The position numbers and the translations under genes were made by a program. Below the pieces are notes generated by a model, which was not told where the DNA came from, made no database searches, and saw only the letters and a list, made by a program, of their open reading frames with translations. A stretch of 64,000 nucleotides of DNA. Origin: Tsuneonella sp. CC-YZS046. GTDB lineage: Bacteria > Pseudomonadota > Alphaproteobacteria > Sphingomonadales > Sphingomonadaceae. Positions 56,453 through 64,000 of the stretch are shown in pieces. The stretch spans positions 1,426,001 through 1,490,000 of the forward strand of contig NZ_CP141590.1 in the NCBI RefSeq assembly GCF_035581365.1. Direction: 5' to 3'. Within the stretch, counting starts at the first letter, position 1. Every line of letters begins with the position of its first letter.

Positions 56453-57235
56453 TCAGCTTGGCGCCCCGAACGCCACATAAAGCCCGACCGCAATCACGAT
56501 TGCAGCGAATATCCGCTCCAGCAGGTTCTTCCGGCTCGCCAGCCTGCGCCCCAGGGCAATTCCGGCGGCAGCGCCAGCCACACCGCCCCCGGCCAGCAAC
56601 GCCGTCAGCGGCCAATCCACCAGCCCCGACAGGGCGTAGGATGCCGCCGTGGTCAACCCCAGCGCGGTGACGACCAGCAGCGAAGTGCCGATCGCATTGG
56701 GCAACGGCATCGCGGTGGCCAGCATCAGGCCCGGCACGATCAGGAAGCCGCCCCCGATCCCGAAGAAACCGGCGGCAAGCCCCACCCCGACACCGATGGG
56801 GAGCAGCCGGGGCAGGAGATAGCCTGCGCTCTGGCGCGTCAGACGCACGTCAGGCGCTTCCGCCGCCCTCCGCTTGCGCAGCATGGAAATGCCCACGCCG
56901 ATCATCAGCAGGCCGAACAACATCAGCAGCCGCTTGCCATCCAGAGCCTTGCCCAGCTCCGCACCCATCGCCGCGCCGATCACGCCCGCCATCGCGAAGG
57001 CGCTGCCGCAGCGCCATTTGACCATCCCCGCGCGGGCATGGCCGGCCAGGCTGGCGGCCGCATTGGCGGCAACGGCAATCGCTGCGGTGCCGATCGCCAT
57101 ATGCGTCGATCCGATCCCGACGACATAGACCAGCAGCGGCACCGCCAGAATGGAGCCGCCGCCGCCGACCAGACCGAGGATCAGGCCGATCAGCCCGCCC
57201 GACAGCAGCGCGGCGACAACCGTCGCGATGGTCAT
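56453..57235 (-). CDS. TSUP (TauE/SafE) family sulfite/sulfur anion exporter
   Basis: Membrane transporter of 260 residues with about eight helices, arranged as two repeats each opening with a Gly-rich motif: GLILGLVGGGGSILAVPLLVY and GLAAGFFGIGGGFLIVPGLM (both in part). The family moves sulfite, thiosulfate or organosulfur anions. Neighbouring rhodanese, ArsR-type regulator and persulfide dioxygenase genes make export of sulfite or thiosulfate, the end products of persulfide oxidation, the best guess. Confidence 0.88.
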   Translation of the reverse strand: MTIATVVAALLSGGLIGLILGLVGGGGSILAVPLLVYVVGIGSTHMAIGTAAIAVAANAAASLAGHARAGMVKWRCGSAFAMAGVIGAAMGAELGKALDGKRLLMLFGLLMIGVGISMLRKRRAAEAPDVRLTRQSAGYLLPRLLPIGVGVGLAAGFFGIGGGFLIVPGLMLATAMPLPNAIGTSLLVVTALGLTTAASYALSGLVDWPLTALLAGGGVAGAAAGIALGRRLASRKNLLERIFAAIVIAVGLYVAFGAPS

Positions 57236-57242
57236 GCCCGGC

Positions 57243-57767
57243 CTATGCGCCCTGCCGGAAGCCCCGGTTCCACGGCATATGGCGCAGCAGGCTGGCCATG
57301 CCGCACCAGCCGGTCGCCCCGGCCAGCATCAGCCCCGCTCCGACGAAGGCGGACAGGGCGAAGAAGCCCGGCCCGGCGAGGAAGCCCAGGGCGACGCCCA
57401 GCAGGACCAGACCGCCGGCCCCGAGCTGGACCTGCCGCATGATTTCGAGGGGCTGCTTCCTATCGACGGAAACCGGCAGCCCCGCCTTGCGCCACGCATC
57501 CATGCCGCCTTCGACGATGTAGCAGGGCGCATCCCGCGCCGCCCCGGCCAGCAGATCGGCATTGGCCGCCGTGCGCATGCCGGAGCGGCAATGGAAGATC
57601 ACCGGCTGCGCGCAGGGCGGCAGGCTGCCGATCCGCGACAGCGGCACATTGACGGCCCCGGGGATATTTTCCCGCGCGTGCTCGTCTTTGTCCCTGATAT
57701 CGACAAGCAGGGCGCCCGCTTCGATTTTCCTGCGCGCCTCGGCCGGAGAGATGGTGGTTATGGTCAT
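57243..57767 (-). CDS. YgaP-type rhodanese with membrane domain
   Basis: Sulfurtransferase anchored in the inner membrane. 174 residues: an N-terminal rhodanese domain with Cys60 as the persulfide-carrying residue in FHCRSGMRTAAN, then two membrane helices (about residues 115-155) of the DUF2892 type. E. coli YgaP has the same layout. The loop CRSGMRT suits thiosulfate or persulfide. Seven bases from the TSUP gene, so co-transcribed. Confidence 0.88.
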   Translation of the reverse strand: MTITTISPAEARRKIEAGALLVDIRDKDEHARENIPGAVNVPLSRIGSLPPCAQPVIFHCRSGMRTAANADLLAGAARDAPCYIVEGGMDAWRKAGLPVSVDRKQPLEIMRQVQLGAGGLVLLGVALGFLAGPGFFALSAFVGAGLMLAGATGWCGMASLLRHMPWNRGFRQGA

Positions 57768-57773
57768 GGCGGA

Positions 57774-58088
57774 TCATTCCTCGCAATAAAGTTGATAGAG
57801 CGTGGCGAGCAGCGTTTCGGTCCTCGGATCGGCGATCCTGTACCAGAGCGTCTGGCTCTCGCGGCGGAAGCCGACCAGCCCTTCCTCGCGCATTCTGGTG
57901 AGATGCTGGGAAAGCGCGGATTGTGACAGGCCCACTTCCCGGGCGAGATCGGTCACGGTCATTTCCCCATGCTGGACCAGCTTGCAAAGCACCATCAGGC
58001 GCCGGGCATTGCCGATTGCCTTGAGCTGGGCGGCGACCGCGCCCGCCTTTTCCTCGAAAGTCGCAAGATCCATCGGCGGCTTGAGCAT
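57774..58088 (-). CDS. bigR: ArsR-family persulfide-sensing repressor, BigR/SqrR-like
   Basis: Winged-helix dimeric repressor of 104 residues. LKAIGNARRLMVLCKLVQHGE and LSQSALSQHLTRMREEGLV form the ArsR recognition region. Two cysteines, Cys35 in VLCKL and Cys102 in the tail LYCEE, are at the positions used by SqrR and BigR to form a polysulfide link in response to sulfide; metal-binding ArsR ligands are absent. It heads the minus-strand cassette and diverges from the dioxygenase gene, whose promoter it probably controls. Confidence 0.85.
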   Translation of the reverse strand: MLKPPMDLATFEEKAGAVAAQLKAIGNARRLMVLCKLVQHGEMTVTDLAREVGLSQSALSQHLTRMREEGLVGFRRESQTLWYRIADPRTETLLATLYQLYCEE

Positions 58089-58118
58089 TACATTACTCCA
58101 TTAGCTCTTGCTAATGTA
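58089..58118. promoter_or_regulatory. Putative BigR-like operator in the divergent promoter
   Basis: A perfect palindrome CATTAGC-TCTT-GCTAATG (58099-58116), nested in a wider TACATTA/TAATGTA symmetry, lies between the regulator and dioxygenase starts. It abuts the AT-rich block TAATATATAAG, which looks like a -10 region for the plus-strand gene. AT-rich inverted repeats are the usual ArsR sites; binding is inference. Confidence 0.65.
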
Positions 58119-58159
58119 GCATATACTAATATATAAGCAAGGCCTGAATGGAGGTTTCA

Positions 58160-59032
58160 ATGCGCCAGCCACTCATCGAAGCGTTCTTTGACGAACCGAC
58201 CAATACCATCAGCTACCTCGTGGCCGACCCCGCCACCGGAGAAGCGGCGGTGATCGACCCGGTGCTCGATTTCGACCTAGCCAGCGGCGAAGCCGATACG
58301 CGCTCGGCCGGGCGGATCGTCGAGCAGGCCGCCAACAAGGGCTGGCGCATAGCGATGGTGCTGGAAACCCATGCCCATGCGGACCACCTTTCGGCGGCGC
58401 CGTTCATCAAGGCGCGCACCGGCGCATGGATCGGGATCGGCGAGTATATCCGCGACGTGCAGAAGATATTCCGGCCGGTGTTCGCCATGGACGATCTGGC
58501 CACCGACGGATCGGATTTCGACCGGCTGTTCGCGGATGGGGAGCAATTCCCGCTGGGCGGGCTGACGGTCGAGGTGATGCATGTGCCGGGGCACACCCCC
58601 GCCGATGTCGCCTACAGGATCGGCGATGCGGTCTTCGTCGGAGATACGCTGTTCATGCCGGACTACGGGACCGCCCGCGCCGACTTTCCCGGCGGAGACG
58701 CGCGGAGCCTTTATCGCTCGATCCGGCGGGTGCTCAGCCTTCCCGGCGATACCCGCCTGTTCCTGTGCCACGATTACAAGGCGCCGGGCCGCGACGAATA
58801 CCGCTGGGAAACCACCGTGGCGGAACAGCGCAAGGCGAGCGTGCATGTCCATGACGGGATAACCGAGGACGAATTCGTGGCGATGCGCGAAGCCCGCGAC
58901 GCCACGCTCTCCGTGCCGAAGCTGCTGCTGCCCTCGATCCAGGTCAATGTGCGGGCCGGGCGCTTCCCCGCGGCGGAGGCCAACGGGGTGAGCTATCTGC
59001 GCATTCCGGTGCGGCCCAAGGCCGACGCCTGA
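58160..59032 (+). CDS. blh: ETHE1/Blh-like persulfide dioxygenase (MBL fold)
   Basis: Mononuclear iron dioxygenase that oxidises glutathione persulfide to sulfite. 290 residues with the metallo-beta-lactamase ligand series: THAHADHLSA, VPGHTPADV, GDTLFMPDYGTARADFPGGD and LCHDY. The GTARADFPGG loop is typical of ETHE1 and Blh, not of glyoxalase II. ATG at 58160 has GGAGG five bases before it; the ATG at 58148 lacks a site. Blh is regulated by BigR in Agrobacterium and Xylella, the same pairing as here. Confidence 0.9.
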   Translation: MRQPLIEAFFDEPTNTISYLVADPATGEAAVIDPVLDFDLASGEADTRSAGRIVEQAANKGWRIAMVLETHAHADHLSAAPFIKARTGAWIGIGEYIRDVQKIFRPVFAMDDLATDGSDFDRLFADGEQFPLGGLTVEVMHVPGHTPADVAYRIGDAVFVGDTLFMPDYGTARADFPGGDARSLYRSIRRVLSLPGDTRLFLCHDYKAPGRDEYRWETTVAEQRKASVHVHDGITEDEFVAMREARDATLSVPKLLLPSIQVNVRAGRFPAAEANGVSYLRIPVRPKADA

Positions 59033-59521
59033 GCCGTTGGCATTATGCCTTGGCGAGCGCGGCCCGCCGATTCCATTTTCCTACCGGCGCGCGCTCTGGC
59101 AGGTTGCGAAACGGCTCCTTCGCATCGTCGGCCCATCCCCCCGAGCGGCAGGCCCGCGCCGCGCAATCGCGCGGGATCGCCATCGCCCGACAGGGAAAGG
59201 TTTTTCTTCCCAGAACAGTGTCAACCCTGTCACCCCCCTCGCCCGTTTGCGGCCATCCATCCCATTTTCCTTGCTTTCCCGCCGCTTTTCCCCTAGGCGC
59301 GCGTCCGTCCGAGCGGCTGAGGTCCGCCGGGCGGCTTTCGCGAAAATGTGACGGCCGGTTGCCGGGCTTTCCCGCCCTGCCCTGCCCGTTCCTTTCCGGC
59401 CCCGCCTGGCGCTGAGACGCAAGGGTGCCGCGCCAGGTATTCGGCCTGCGCGGCGGTTCGGCCAAACAGACCGGCGGAAACAACCGCTTGGCCGGAAAAT
59501 GTAAGTCAGGATATCTAATTT
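59033..59521. other. Non-coding gap and rpsA leader
   Basis: No gene is supported in these 489 bases. Several open frames exist on both strands but have no ribosome binding site or family resemblance. The right part, about 59400-59521, should hold the rpsA promoter and leader. Confidence 0.55.
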
Positions 59522-61222
59522 ATGGCCACTTCGGCAAATCCCACGCGCGACGATTTCGCGAAACTCCTCGAAGAACAACTCGGCGGCGCCGACAGCGACG
59601 GCTTTGAAGGCCGCGTCGTGAAGGGCACCATCACCGGAATCGAAAACGACAAGGTCGTGATCGACGTCGGCCTCAAGAGCGAAGGCCGCATCCCTCTCCG
59701 CGAATTCCAGCATGGCGACGGCGTCACCCTCAATGTGGGCGATGAAGTCGAAGTGTTCGTCGATCGCGTCGAGAACGCCGATGGCGAAGCGATGCTCAGC
59801 CGCGACCGCGCCCGCCGCGAAGCCGCGTGGGACAAGCTCGAAAACGAATTCGGCGAAGGCAAGCGCGTCGAAGGCCGCATCTTCGGCCGCGTCAAGGGCG
59901 GCTTCACGGTCGACCTCGACGGCGCCGTGGCCTTCCTGCCCGGCAGCCAGGTGGACATCCGCCCGGTTCGCGACGTGACCCCGCTGATGGACATGCCGCA
60001 GCCCTTCCAGATCCTGAAGATGGATCGCCGCCGCGGCAACATCGTGGTTTCCCGCCGCGCAGTCCTCGAAGAAACCCGCGCCGAACAGCGCAGCGAGCTG
60101 ATCGACAAGCTCTCCGAAGGCCAGGTGATCGAAGGCGTGGTGAAGAACATCACCGATTACGGCGCCTTCGTGGACCTGGGCGGCATCGACGGCCTGCTCC
60201 ATGTCACCGACATGAGCTACAAGCGGGTCAACCACCCGAACGAGGTGATCAATATCGGCGACACCGTCACCGTCCAGATCATCCGCATCAACACCGACAC
60301 GCAGCGCATCTCGCTCGGCATGAAGCAGCTTGAAAGCGATCCGTGGGATGGCGTGGCCGCCAAATATCCGATCGGCGCCAAGCTGAGCGGCACGGTCACC
60401 AACATCACCGAATACGGCGCCTTCGTGGAACTGGAAGCAGGCATCGAAGGTCTGGTCCACGTTTCCGAAATGAGCTGGACCAAGAAGAACGTCCACCCGG
60501 GCAAGATCGTCTCGACCAGCCAGGAAGTCGATGTGGTGGTGCTGGAAGTCGATTCCGACAAGCGCCGCATCAGCCTCGGCCTCAAGCAGGCCCAGCGCAA
60601 TCCGTGGGAAGAATTCGCCGAGAAGCATCCGGTCGGCTCGACCGTGGAAGGCGAAGTCAAGAACGCCACCGAATTCGGCCTGTTCATCGGCCTCGACGGG
60701 GACGTCGACGGCATGGTCCACATGTCCGACATCGCCTGGGGCATTTCCGGCGAGGATGCGCTGGCGCTGCACCGCAAGGGCGAGCAGGTTTCGGCCGTGG
60801 TGCTCGACGTGGATGTCGAGAAGGAACGCATCAGCCTCGGCATGAAGCAGCTTGAAAAGGGCGCTCCGGCCGCCGGCGGCGCTGGCTCGGGCGGCCTGAA
60901 GCGTGGCGATGTCGTCACCGTCACCGTTCTCGAAGTCCGCGATGGCGGCCTCGAGGTGCAGGCGGGCGACGATGGCGCGACCGGCTTCATCAAGCGCTCG
61001 GACCTTGGGCGCGACCGCGACGAGCAGCGTCCGGACCGCTTCCAGGCCGGCCAGAAGGTCGACGCCATGGTCACCGGCTTCGACCGCTCGAAGAAGCCGA
61101 ACTTCTCCGTCAAGGCCCGCCAACTGGCCGAGGAAAAGGAAGCCGTCGAACAGTACGGTTCGTCCGATTCCGGCGCATCGCTGGGCGACATCCTGGGCGA
61201 AGCGCTCAAGCAGAAAGACTGA
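59522..61222 (+). CDS. rpsA: Ribosomal protein S1
   Basis: Large RNA-binding protein that brings mRNA to the 30S subunit. 566 residues with six S1 repeats; the characteristic repeats 3-5 read KNITDYGAFVDLGGIDGLLH, TNITEYGAFVELEAGIEGLVH and KNATEFGLFIGLDGDVDGMVH (each in part). RISLGMKQL and RISLGLKQAQ separate them. It normally forms cmk-rpsA; here it has its own upstream gap. Confidence 0.96.
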   Translation: MATSANPTRDDFAKLLEEQLGGADSDGFEGRVVKGTITGIENDKVVIDVGLKSEGRIPLREFQHGDGVTLNVGDEVEVFVDRVENADGEAMLSRDRARREAAWDKLENEFGEGKRVEGRIFGRVKGGFTVDLDGAVAFLPGSQVDIRPVRDVTPLMDMPQPFQILKMDRRRGNIVVSRRAVLEETRAEQRSELIDKLSEGQVIEGVVKNITDYGAFVDLGGIDGLLHVTDMSYKRVNHPNEVINIGDTVTVQIIRINTDTQRISLGMKQLESDPWDGVAAKYPIGAKLSGTVTNITEYGAFVELEAGIEGLVHVSEMSWTKKNVHPGKIVSTSQEVDVVVLEVDSDKRRISLGLKQAQRNPWEEFAEKHPVGSTVEGEVKNATEFGLFIGLDGDVDGMVHMSDIAWGISGEDALALHRKGEQVSAVVLDVDVEKERISLGMKQLEKGAPAAGGAGSGGLKRGDVVTVTVLEVRDGGLEVQAGDDGATGFIKRSDLGRDRDEQRPDRFQAGQKVDAMVTGFDRSKKPNFSVKARQLAEEKEAVEQYGSSDSGASLGDILGEALKQKD

Positions 61223-61252
61223 TCGCAGCGGGGTTCTCCCCCGCCAAGCAGG

Positions 61253-61291
61253 AAAAAGGCCCGTCCGCTCTCGCAGCGGGCGGGCTTTTTC
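61253..61291 (+). terminator. Rho-independent terminator of rpsA
   Basis: GCCCGTCCGCT and AGCGGGCGGGC form an 11-base stem (one mismatch) followed by TTTTTC, about 35 bases after the stop codon. Confidence 0.88.
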
Positions 61292-61390
61292 TTGGGGAAT
61301 GGAGGATGGATTGGGGAGCGGTTTGAAACGCAACGGGGTGGAATGCAGTCAACCAACGATGATCGCGATTGCGAGCATTACTGCGCCTCT

Positions 61391-61777
61391 CTAGTGGTCT
61401 ACTTGCTGGTACTCGATCTTGACCCCACTCACTTTGCTTCCCTGTTGAAAGATGCGGGACTTGGCAGCGTAGCGGATCAGAAGATGATCCGGCCCCAGCC
61501 ATCTCATATCCACCCAAGGCCCCCGCCAATCGCCCAACGAAGCTGCCCCGTTATTGTCGTCCGCTCGATAGGTGTTGCCGCTACCTATGGGAGTTTCGCC
61601 GAGCTCCAAGACAGAGATTTGGGTTGAGAAACCGGTCGTTGCTCCACAATCACGCTGAAACAAGGTCGCAACATGAGAGCGGTCAGGCGATAAAATGCAA
61701 GATACAACCGCATTTTGGCAAGCATCGGAACATCCACTGCACATCAGCAACGCGAAAAAATGCAGGGCTCCCCTCAT
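61391..61777 (-). CDS. Small predicted lipoprotein, function unknown
   Basis: A 128-residue product with a short signal peptide and a lipobox-like LLMCSGC. The body carries SPDRSHVATLFQRDCGATTGFSTQISVLELG and ends MRWLGPDHLLIRYAAKSRIFQ...GVKIEYQ (in part). The pattern (E/Q)RDCGATTGF recurs, from memory, in uncharacterised short bacterial proteins, so the gene looks real, although the local GC is lower and the start is not backed by a clear ribosome binding site. It stands alone between rpsA and the ATP synthase genes. Confidence 0.6.
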   Translation of the reverse strand: MRGALHFFALLMCSGCSDACQNAVVSCILSPDRSHVATLFQRDCGATTGFSTQISVLELGETPIGSGNTYRADDNNGAASLGDWRGPWVDMRWLGPDHLLIRYAAKSRIFQQGSKVSGVKIEYQQVDH

Positions 61778-61890
61778 CCCAGCAAAAGTAGCTTGGCATC
61801 AGTTCCCGTCAACAAAAGGTTTCAGGATGATAACGCTACCGTTCTCAAGTCGTTAGCAAACCTCGGTGGCGCATCCTTCATCCCCAACAA

Positions 61891-61921
61891 CAAAAAGCCC
61901 CCCGCAATGCGGAGGGCCTTG
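61891..61921 (-). terminator. Rho-independent terminator of the F0 operon
   Basis: On the minus strand GGCCCTCCGC-ATT-GCGGGGGGC folds into a stem followed by TTTTTG, 27 bases after the atpF stop codon. Confidence 0.88.
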
Positions 61922-61947
61922 TAGCGCGTCAGTTCAGCGGGATCGCG

Positions 61948-62532
61948 TCAGATCGCGGAAATAGCCTCGTCGACGAGCTTGCGGTCCGCTGCCGCGTCAT
62001 GCTTTTCCGAAATGAGGCCCCGCGCGGCGGCGGCGGCGGCACTCGCGGCCTTGGCGCGCAATTCGTCGACCGCGCCGCGTTCGGCAGCGGCGATCTTGTC
62101 TTCCGCCATCTTCTGGCGGCGGGCGATCATCGCTTCGCTGTCCGCCTCGGCCTTGGCGACGATCTGTTCCGCCTCGACCTTGGCATGGTCGAGCATCGCC
62201 GCCGCATCCTTCTCGGCATTGGCGATCTTGTCGGCATATTCCTTGCGCAACGCCTCGGCTTCCGCGCGCAGGGTCTTGGCTTCCTCGAGCTGCTTCCTGA
62301 TCTCGGCGATCTTGGTATCGAGGCCGCCCACGATGAGGCCCGGCACCTTCTTCCACACCAGAATGCCGATGAAAACCAGCATGGCCAGCGAAACCCAGGC
62401 AGCCGGCCCGACGATGCCGAACGCGACGGGAGCGGCATGCCCCGCGCCGTGAGCGGCATCATGTTCGACGGTGGCGCTCATTTCGCCCGGTTCGCTGTGT
62501 CCGGCATGTTCGACGGCGGCGGGATTAGCCAT
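61948..62532 (-). CDS. atpF: F0F1 ATP synthase subunit b
   Basis: Peripheral stalk subunit. 194 residues: a His/Glu-rich N-terminal extension, one membrane helix (about residues 42-60, PAAWVSLAMLVFIGILVW), then a long Ala/Glu/Lys coiled coil. It overlaps the b' gene by eight bases. The His-rich start (AVEHAGHSEPGEMSATVEHDAAHGAGHA, in part) is unusual but seen in relatives; ATG at 62478 is an alternative start (MSATVEHD). Confidence 0.92.
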   Translation of the reverse strand: MANPAAVEHAGHSEPGEMSATVEHDAAHGAGHAAPVAFGIVGPAAWVSLAMLVFIGILVWKKVPGLIVGGLDTKIAEIRKQLEEAKTLRAEAEALRKEYADKIANAEKDAAAMLDHAKVEAEQIVAKAEADSEAMIARRQKMAEDKIAAAERGAVDELRAKAASAAAAAARGLISEKHDAAADRKLVDEAISAI

Positions 62533-63019
62533 GGCTCAATGCATCCTTCACAGCGCTCTTGGCGGAGGCAGGAGCGATATCGATCCCGGCCAGGCGGCGA
62601 ACGATGTCCTGCGCGGCCTCGCTCGCCACATCCTCGATCTCGCCAAGCGCGGCGGCACGAGCCTGGGAAATACCCGCCTCGGCCTCGGCCAGCTTCTGAT
62701 CGATACGGGCCTGCGCCGCGGCAAGTTTCTTTTCGGTCTGCGCCGCCGCCTCGGCCTTCGCCTTGGCGATCAGCGCCTGGGCGGAGGCGCGATTTTCATT
62801 CTCGCGCTTGCGCCACGCCTCTTCCTGTTCATCCGCCTGAGTCCGGGCGGCGTCCGCCGCCGCAAGATCGTCCGCGATCTGCTTGTCGCGCAGAGCCACG
62901 GTATCCATCACCTTCGGAACCATGCCCTTGCCGATGACGAAGAAGATGAACCCGAAGAAGATGAGCACCCAGAAGATCTGGCTGGAATAGGTTTCCGCGA
63001 GTTGGGCAATCTGAGGCAT
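62525..63019 (-). CDS. atpG: F0F1 ATP synthase subunit b'
   Basis: Second, divergent b-type stalk subunit, typical of alphaproteobacteria, cyanobacteria and plastids. 164 residues: MPQIAQLAETYSSQIFWVLIFFGFIFF membrane helix at the start (in part), the conserved MVPKVMDTVALRDKQIADDL and then coiled coil. Order atpB-atpE-b'-b is the alphaproteobacterial one. The symbol varies between genomes (atpG, atpF2, atpX). Confidence 0.92.
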   Translation of the reverse strand: MPQIAQLAETYSSQIFWVLIFFGFIFFVIGKGMVPKVMDTVALRDKQIADDLAAADAARTQADEQEEAWRKRENENRASAQALIAKAKAEAAAQTEKKLAAAQARIDQKLAEAEAGISQARAAALGEIEDVASEAAQDIVRRLAGIDIAPASAKSAVKDALSHG

Positions 63020-63101
63020 CGTCAGCTTCCGAGGGTCAGGCGAGAACGGATCTGGGCCGGCCGGAGGCTATCCCCGGCCGGTCCGGCTTCAGTCTGGAAT
63101 G

Positions 63102-63329
63102 TCAGGCGACGAAGATCAGGATCATCGCGACGACGAACGAGAGCAGGCCGAGAAGCTCAGCGGCGGCGAAGCCGATGAACAGGCGGCCCTGCTGGCCGTC
63201 GGCCGCACCCGGATTGCGCAGAGCGCTTTCAAGGAACGAACCGAAGACGTTACCCACGCCGATGGCGGCCATGCCGGCGCCAATCGCAGCGAGGCCAGCA
63301 CCGATCAGCTTCGCGCTTTCTGCTTCCAT
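63102..63329 (-). CDS. atpE: F0F1 ATP synthase subunit c
   Basis: Rotor ring proteolipid of 75 residues: two membrane helices joined by the polar RNPGA loop, Gly-rich first helix ([17 protein letters not shown]) and the proton-carrying Glu58 in [12 protein letters not shown]. The ATG at 63329 has AGGAG eight bases before it; the ATG at 63335 is only two bases from AGGAG, so the downstream start is chosen. Confidence 0.95.
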   Translation of the reverse strand: MEAESAKLIGAGLAAIGAGMAAIGVGNVFGSFLESALRNPGAADGQQGRLFIGFAAAELLGLLSFVVAMILIFVA

Positions 63330-63373
63330 TTCCATAACTCCTTTTCAGAATCTCGTGTAAAAATAACAGATTG

Positions 63374-64000
63374 TCAGTGAAGATTTTCAGCGTCGTTGAT
63401 GTAGAGCGAAGCCAACAACGCAAAAACATAGGCCTGGATGCCCGCCACCAGGATTTCCAGCGCGCAGATCGCGACCATCAGCACGAAGCTGAGCACGCTG
63501 ACCACGGGGCCGATGCCAAGCCCGGCATTGAAGCCGTTGATGACAAAGCCCGAAAGCACTTCCAGCAGAACGTGACCGGCCATCATCGCGACGAAAAGCC
63601 GCAGGCCGAGGCTGAACGGGCGCACGAGGAAGCTGACCAGCTCGATCACGAAGATCAGCGGAATCATCGGCAGCGGCGTGCCATGCGGCACGAACAGCGA
63701 GAAGAAGTGAAGGCCGTGCTTCCAGAAGCCGACGATCAGCACGATCGCAAACGACAGGATCGCAAGGACCCCGGTCACGCTGAAATGGCTGGTGAAGGTG
63801 AAGGCATGAAGGCCCAGAACGCCGATCGGCAACAGACCCAGGATGTTCGCGAACAGAATGAACATGAAGATCGAGAAGATATAGGGGACGTATTTGCGCC
63901 CTTCCTTCCCGACATTGGCGGCCAGCATATCGTCGATGAAGCCGGTGAAGCTTTCCACGGCCATCTGCCAGCGGCCCGGCACGAGCTGGCGCTTCATTCC
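63374..64000 (-). CDS. atpB: F0F1 ATP synthase subunit a, 5' end outside the window
   Basis: Proton channel subunit of F0. About 208 C-terminal codons are visible of a usual 250-260. Membrane helices with the essential Arg in PFSLGLRLFVAMMAGH and the partner region EILVAGIQAYVFALLASLYIND. The first residues seen (KRQLVPGRWQMAVES) are internal in the family, confirming that the start lies beyond 64000. Confidence 0.95.
   Translation of the reverse strand, partial: GMKRQLVPGRWQMAVESFTGFIDDMLAANVGKEGRKYVPYIFSIFMFILFANILGLLPIGVLGLHAFTFTSHFSVTGVLAILSFAIVLIVGFWKHGLHFFSLFVPHGTPLPMIPLIFVIELVSFLVRPFSLGLRLFVAMMAGHVLLEVLSGFVINGFNAGLGIGPVVSVLSFVLMVAICALEILVAGIQAYVFALLASLYINDAENLH

Overview
The window is GC-rich, densely coded chromosomal DNA of an alphaproteobacterium, most likely in the Sphingomonadales (Sphingomonadaceae/Erythrobacteraceae type). 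Reasons: the F0 ATP synthase is arranged atpB-atpE-b'-b with the split b/b' stalk of alphaproteobacteria; a TIGR02300-type FYDLN acid protein is present; there is a TonB-dependent receptor barrel of sphingomonad style; and the neighbourhoods ffh-rpsP-rimM-trmD-rplS, aroA-cmk-rpsA, bamD-recN-ligA and sdhC-sdhD-sdhA are all recognisable, several of them broken up. No rRNA, CRISPR array, transposase or integrase was seen. One tRNA (Ala, anticodon GGC) is present.

Layout. 1-13 kb: 5' part of guaB, a YpfJ-type zinc peptidase, creD, an FMN hydroxy-acid dehydrogenase, a periplasmic cyclophilin, a purple-acid-phosphatase-like enzyme, an SDR, sdhCDA without sdhB, prmA and a DUF2459 protein. 13-24 kb: recN-ligA-cinA-like on the minus strand, then genes for small-molecule and acyl-CoA metabolism (NTF2-like, ferritin-like, CaiB-type CoA transferase, acyl-CoA synthetase, limonene-epoxide-hydrolase-like, SDR) enclosing bamD, and a cold-shock gene. 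24-27.5 kb: a lower-GC, disturbed stretch with a glycosyltransferase-like gene, a PDZ protein and a TonB receptor lacking its 5' half; the last two are joined head to head. 27.5-35 kb: lepA and two tandem GGDEF-EAL-PilZ proteins. 35-48 kb: FprA-type reductase, dnaN, fabD-fabG, a divergent ldcA/mpl pair (murein peptide recycling), rpsF-rpsR-rplI, an EmrAB-type efflux pair and asd. 48-54 kb: ffh-rpsP-rimM-[vapBC]-trmD-rplS, with a toxin-antitoxin cassette inside the ribosomal operon. 54-61 kb: aroA-small membrane gene-cmk, then a sulfide/persulfide cassette (TSUP exporter, rhodanese, BigR/SqrR-like ArsR regulator, ETHE1-like dioxygenase) lying between cmk and rpsA. 61-64 kb: a small lipoprotein and the F0 genes.

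The main structural theme is interruption of conserved housekeeping operons by short functional cassettes. The items most worth checking are the VapBC module whose operator-like palindrome touches the rimM stop codon, the BigR-like cassette and its CATTAGC palindrome, the head-to-head truncation junction near 26.25 kb, a CinA-domain protein without the usual catalytic serine, and an S16 protein with a long repetitive Ala/Glu tail. I did not find anything I can call a wholly new system. All calls rest on reading the translated sequence and on recall of families; no database search was run.
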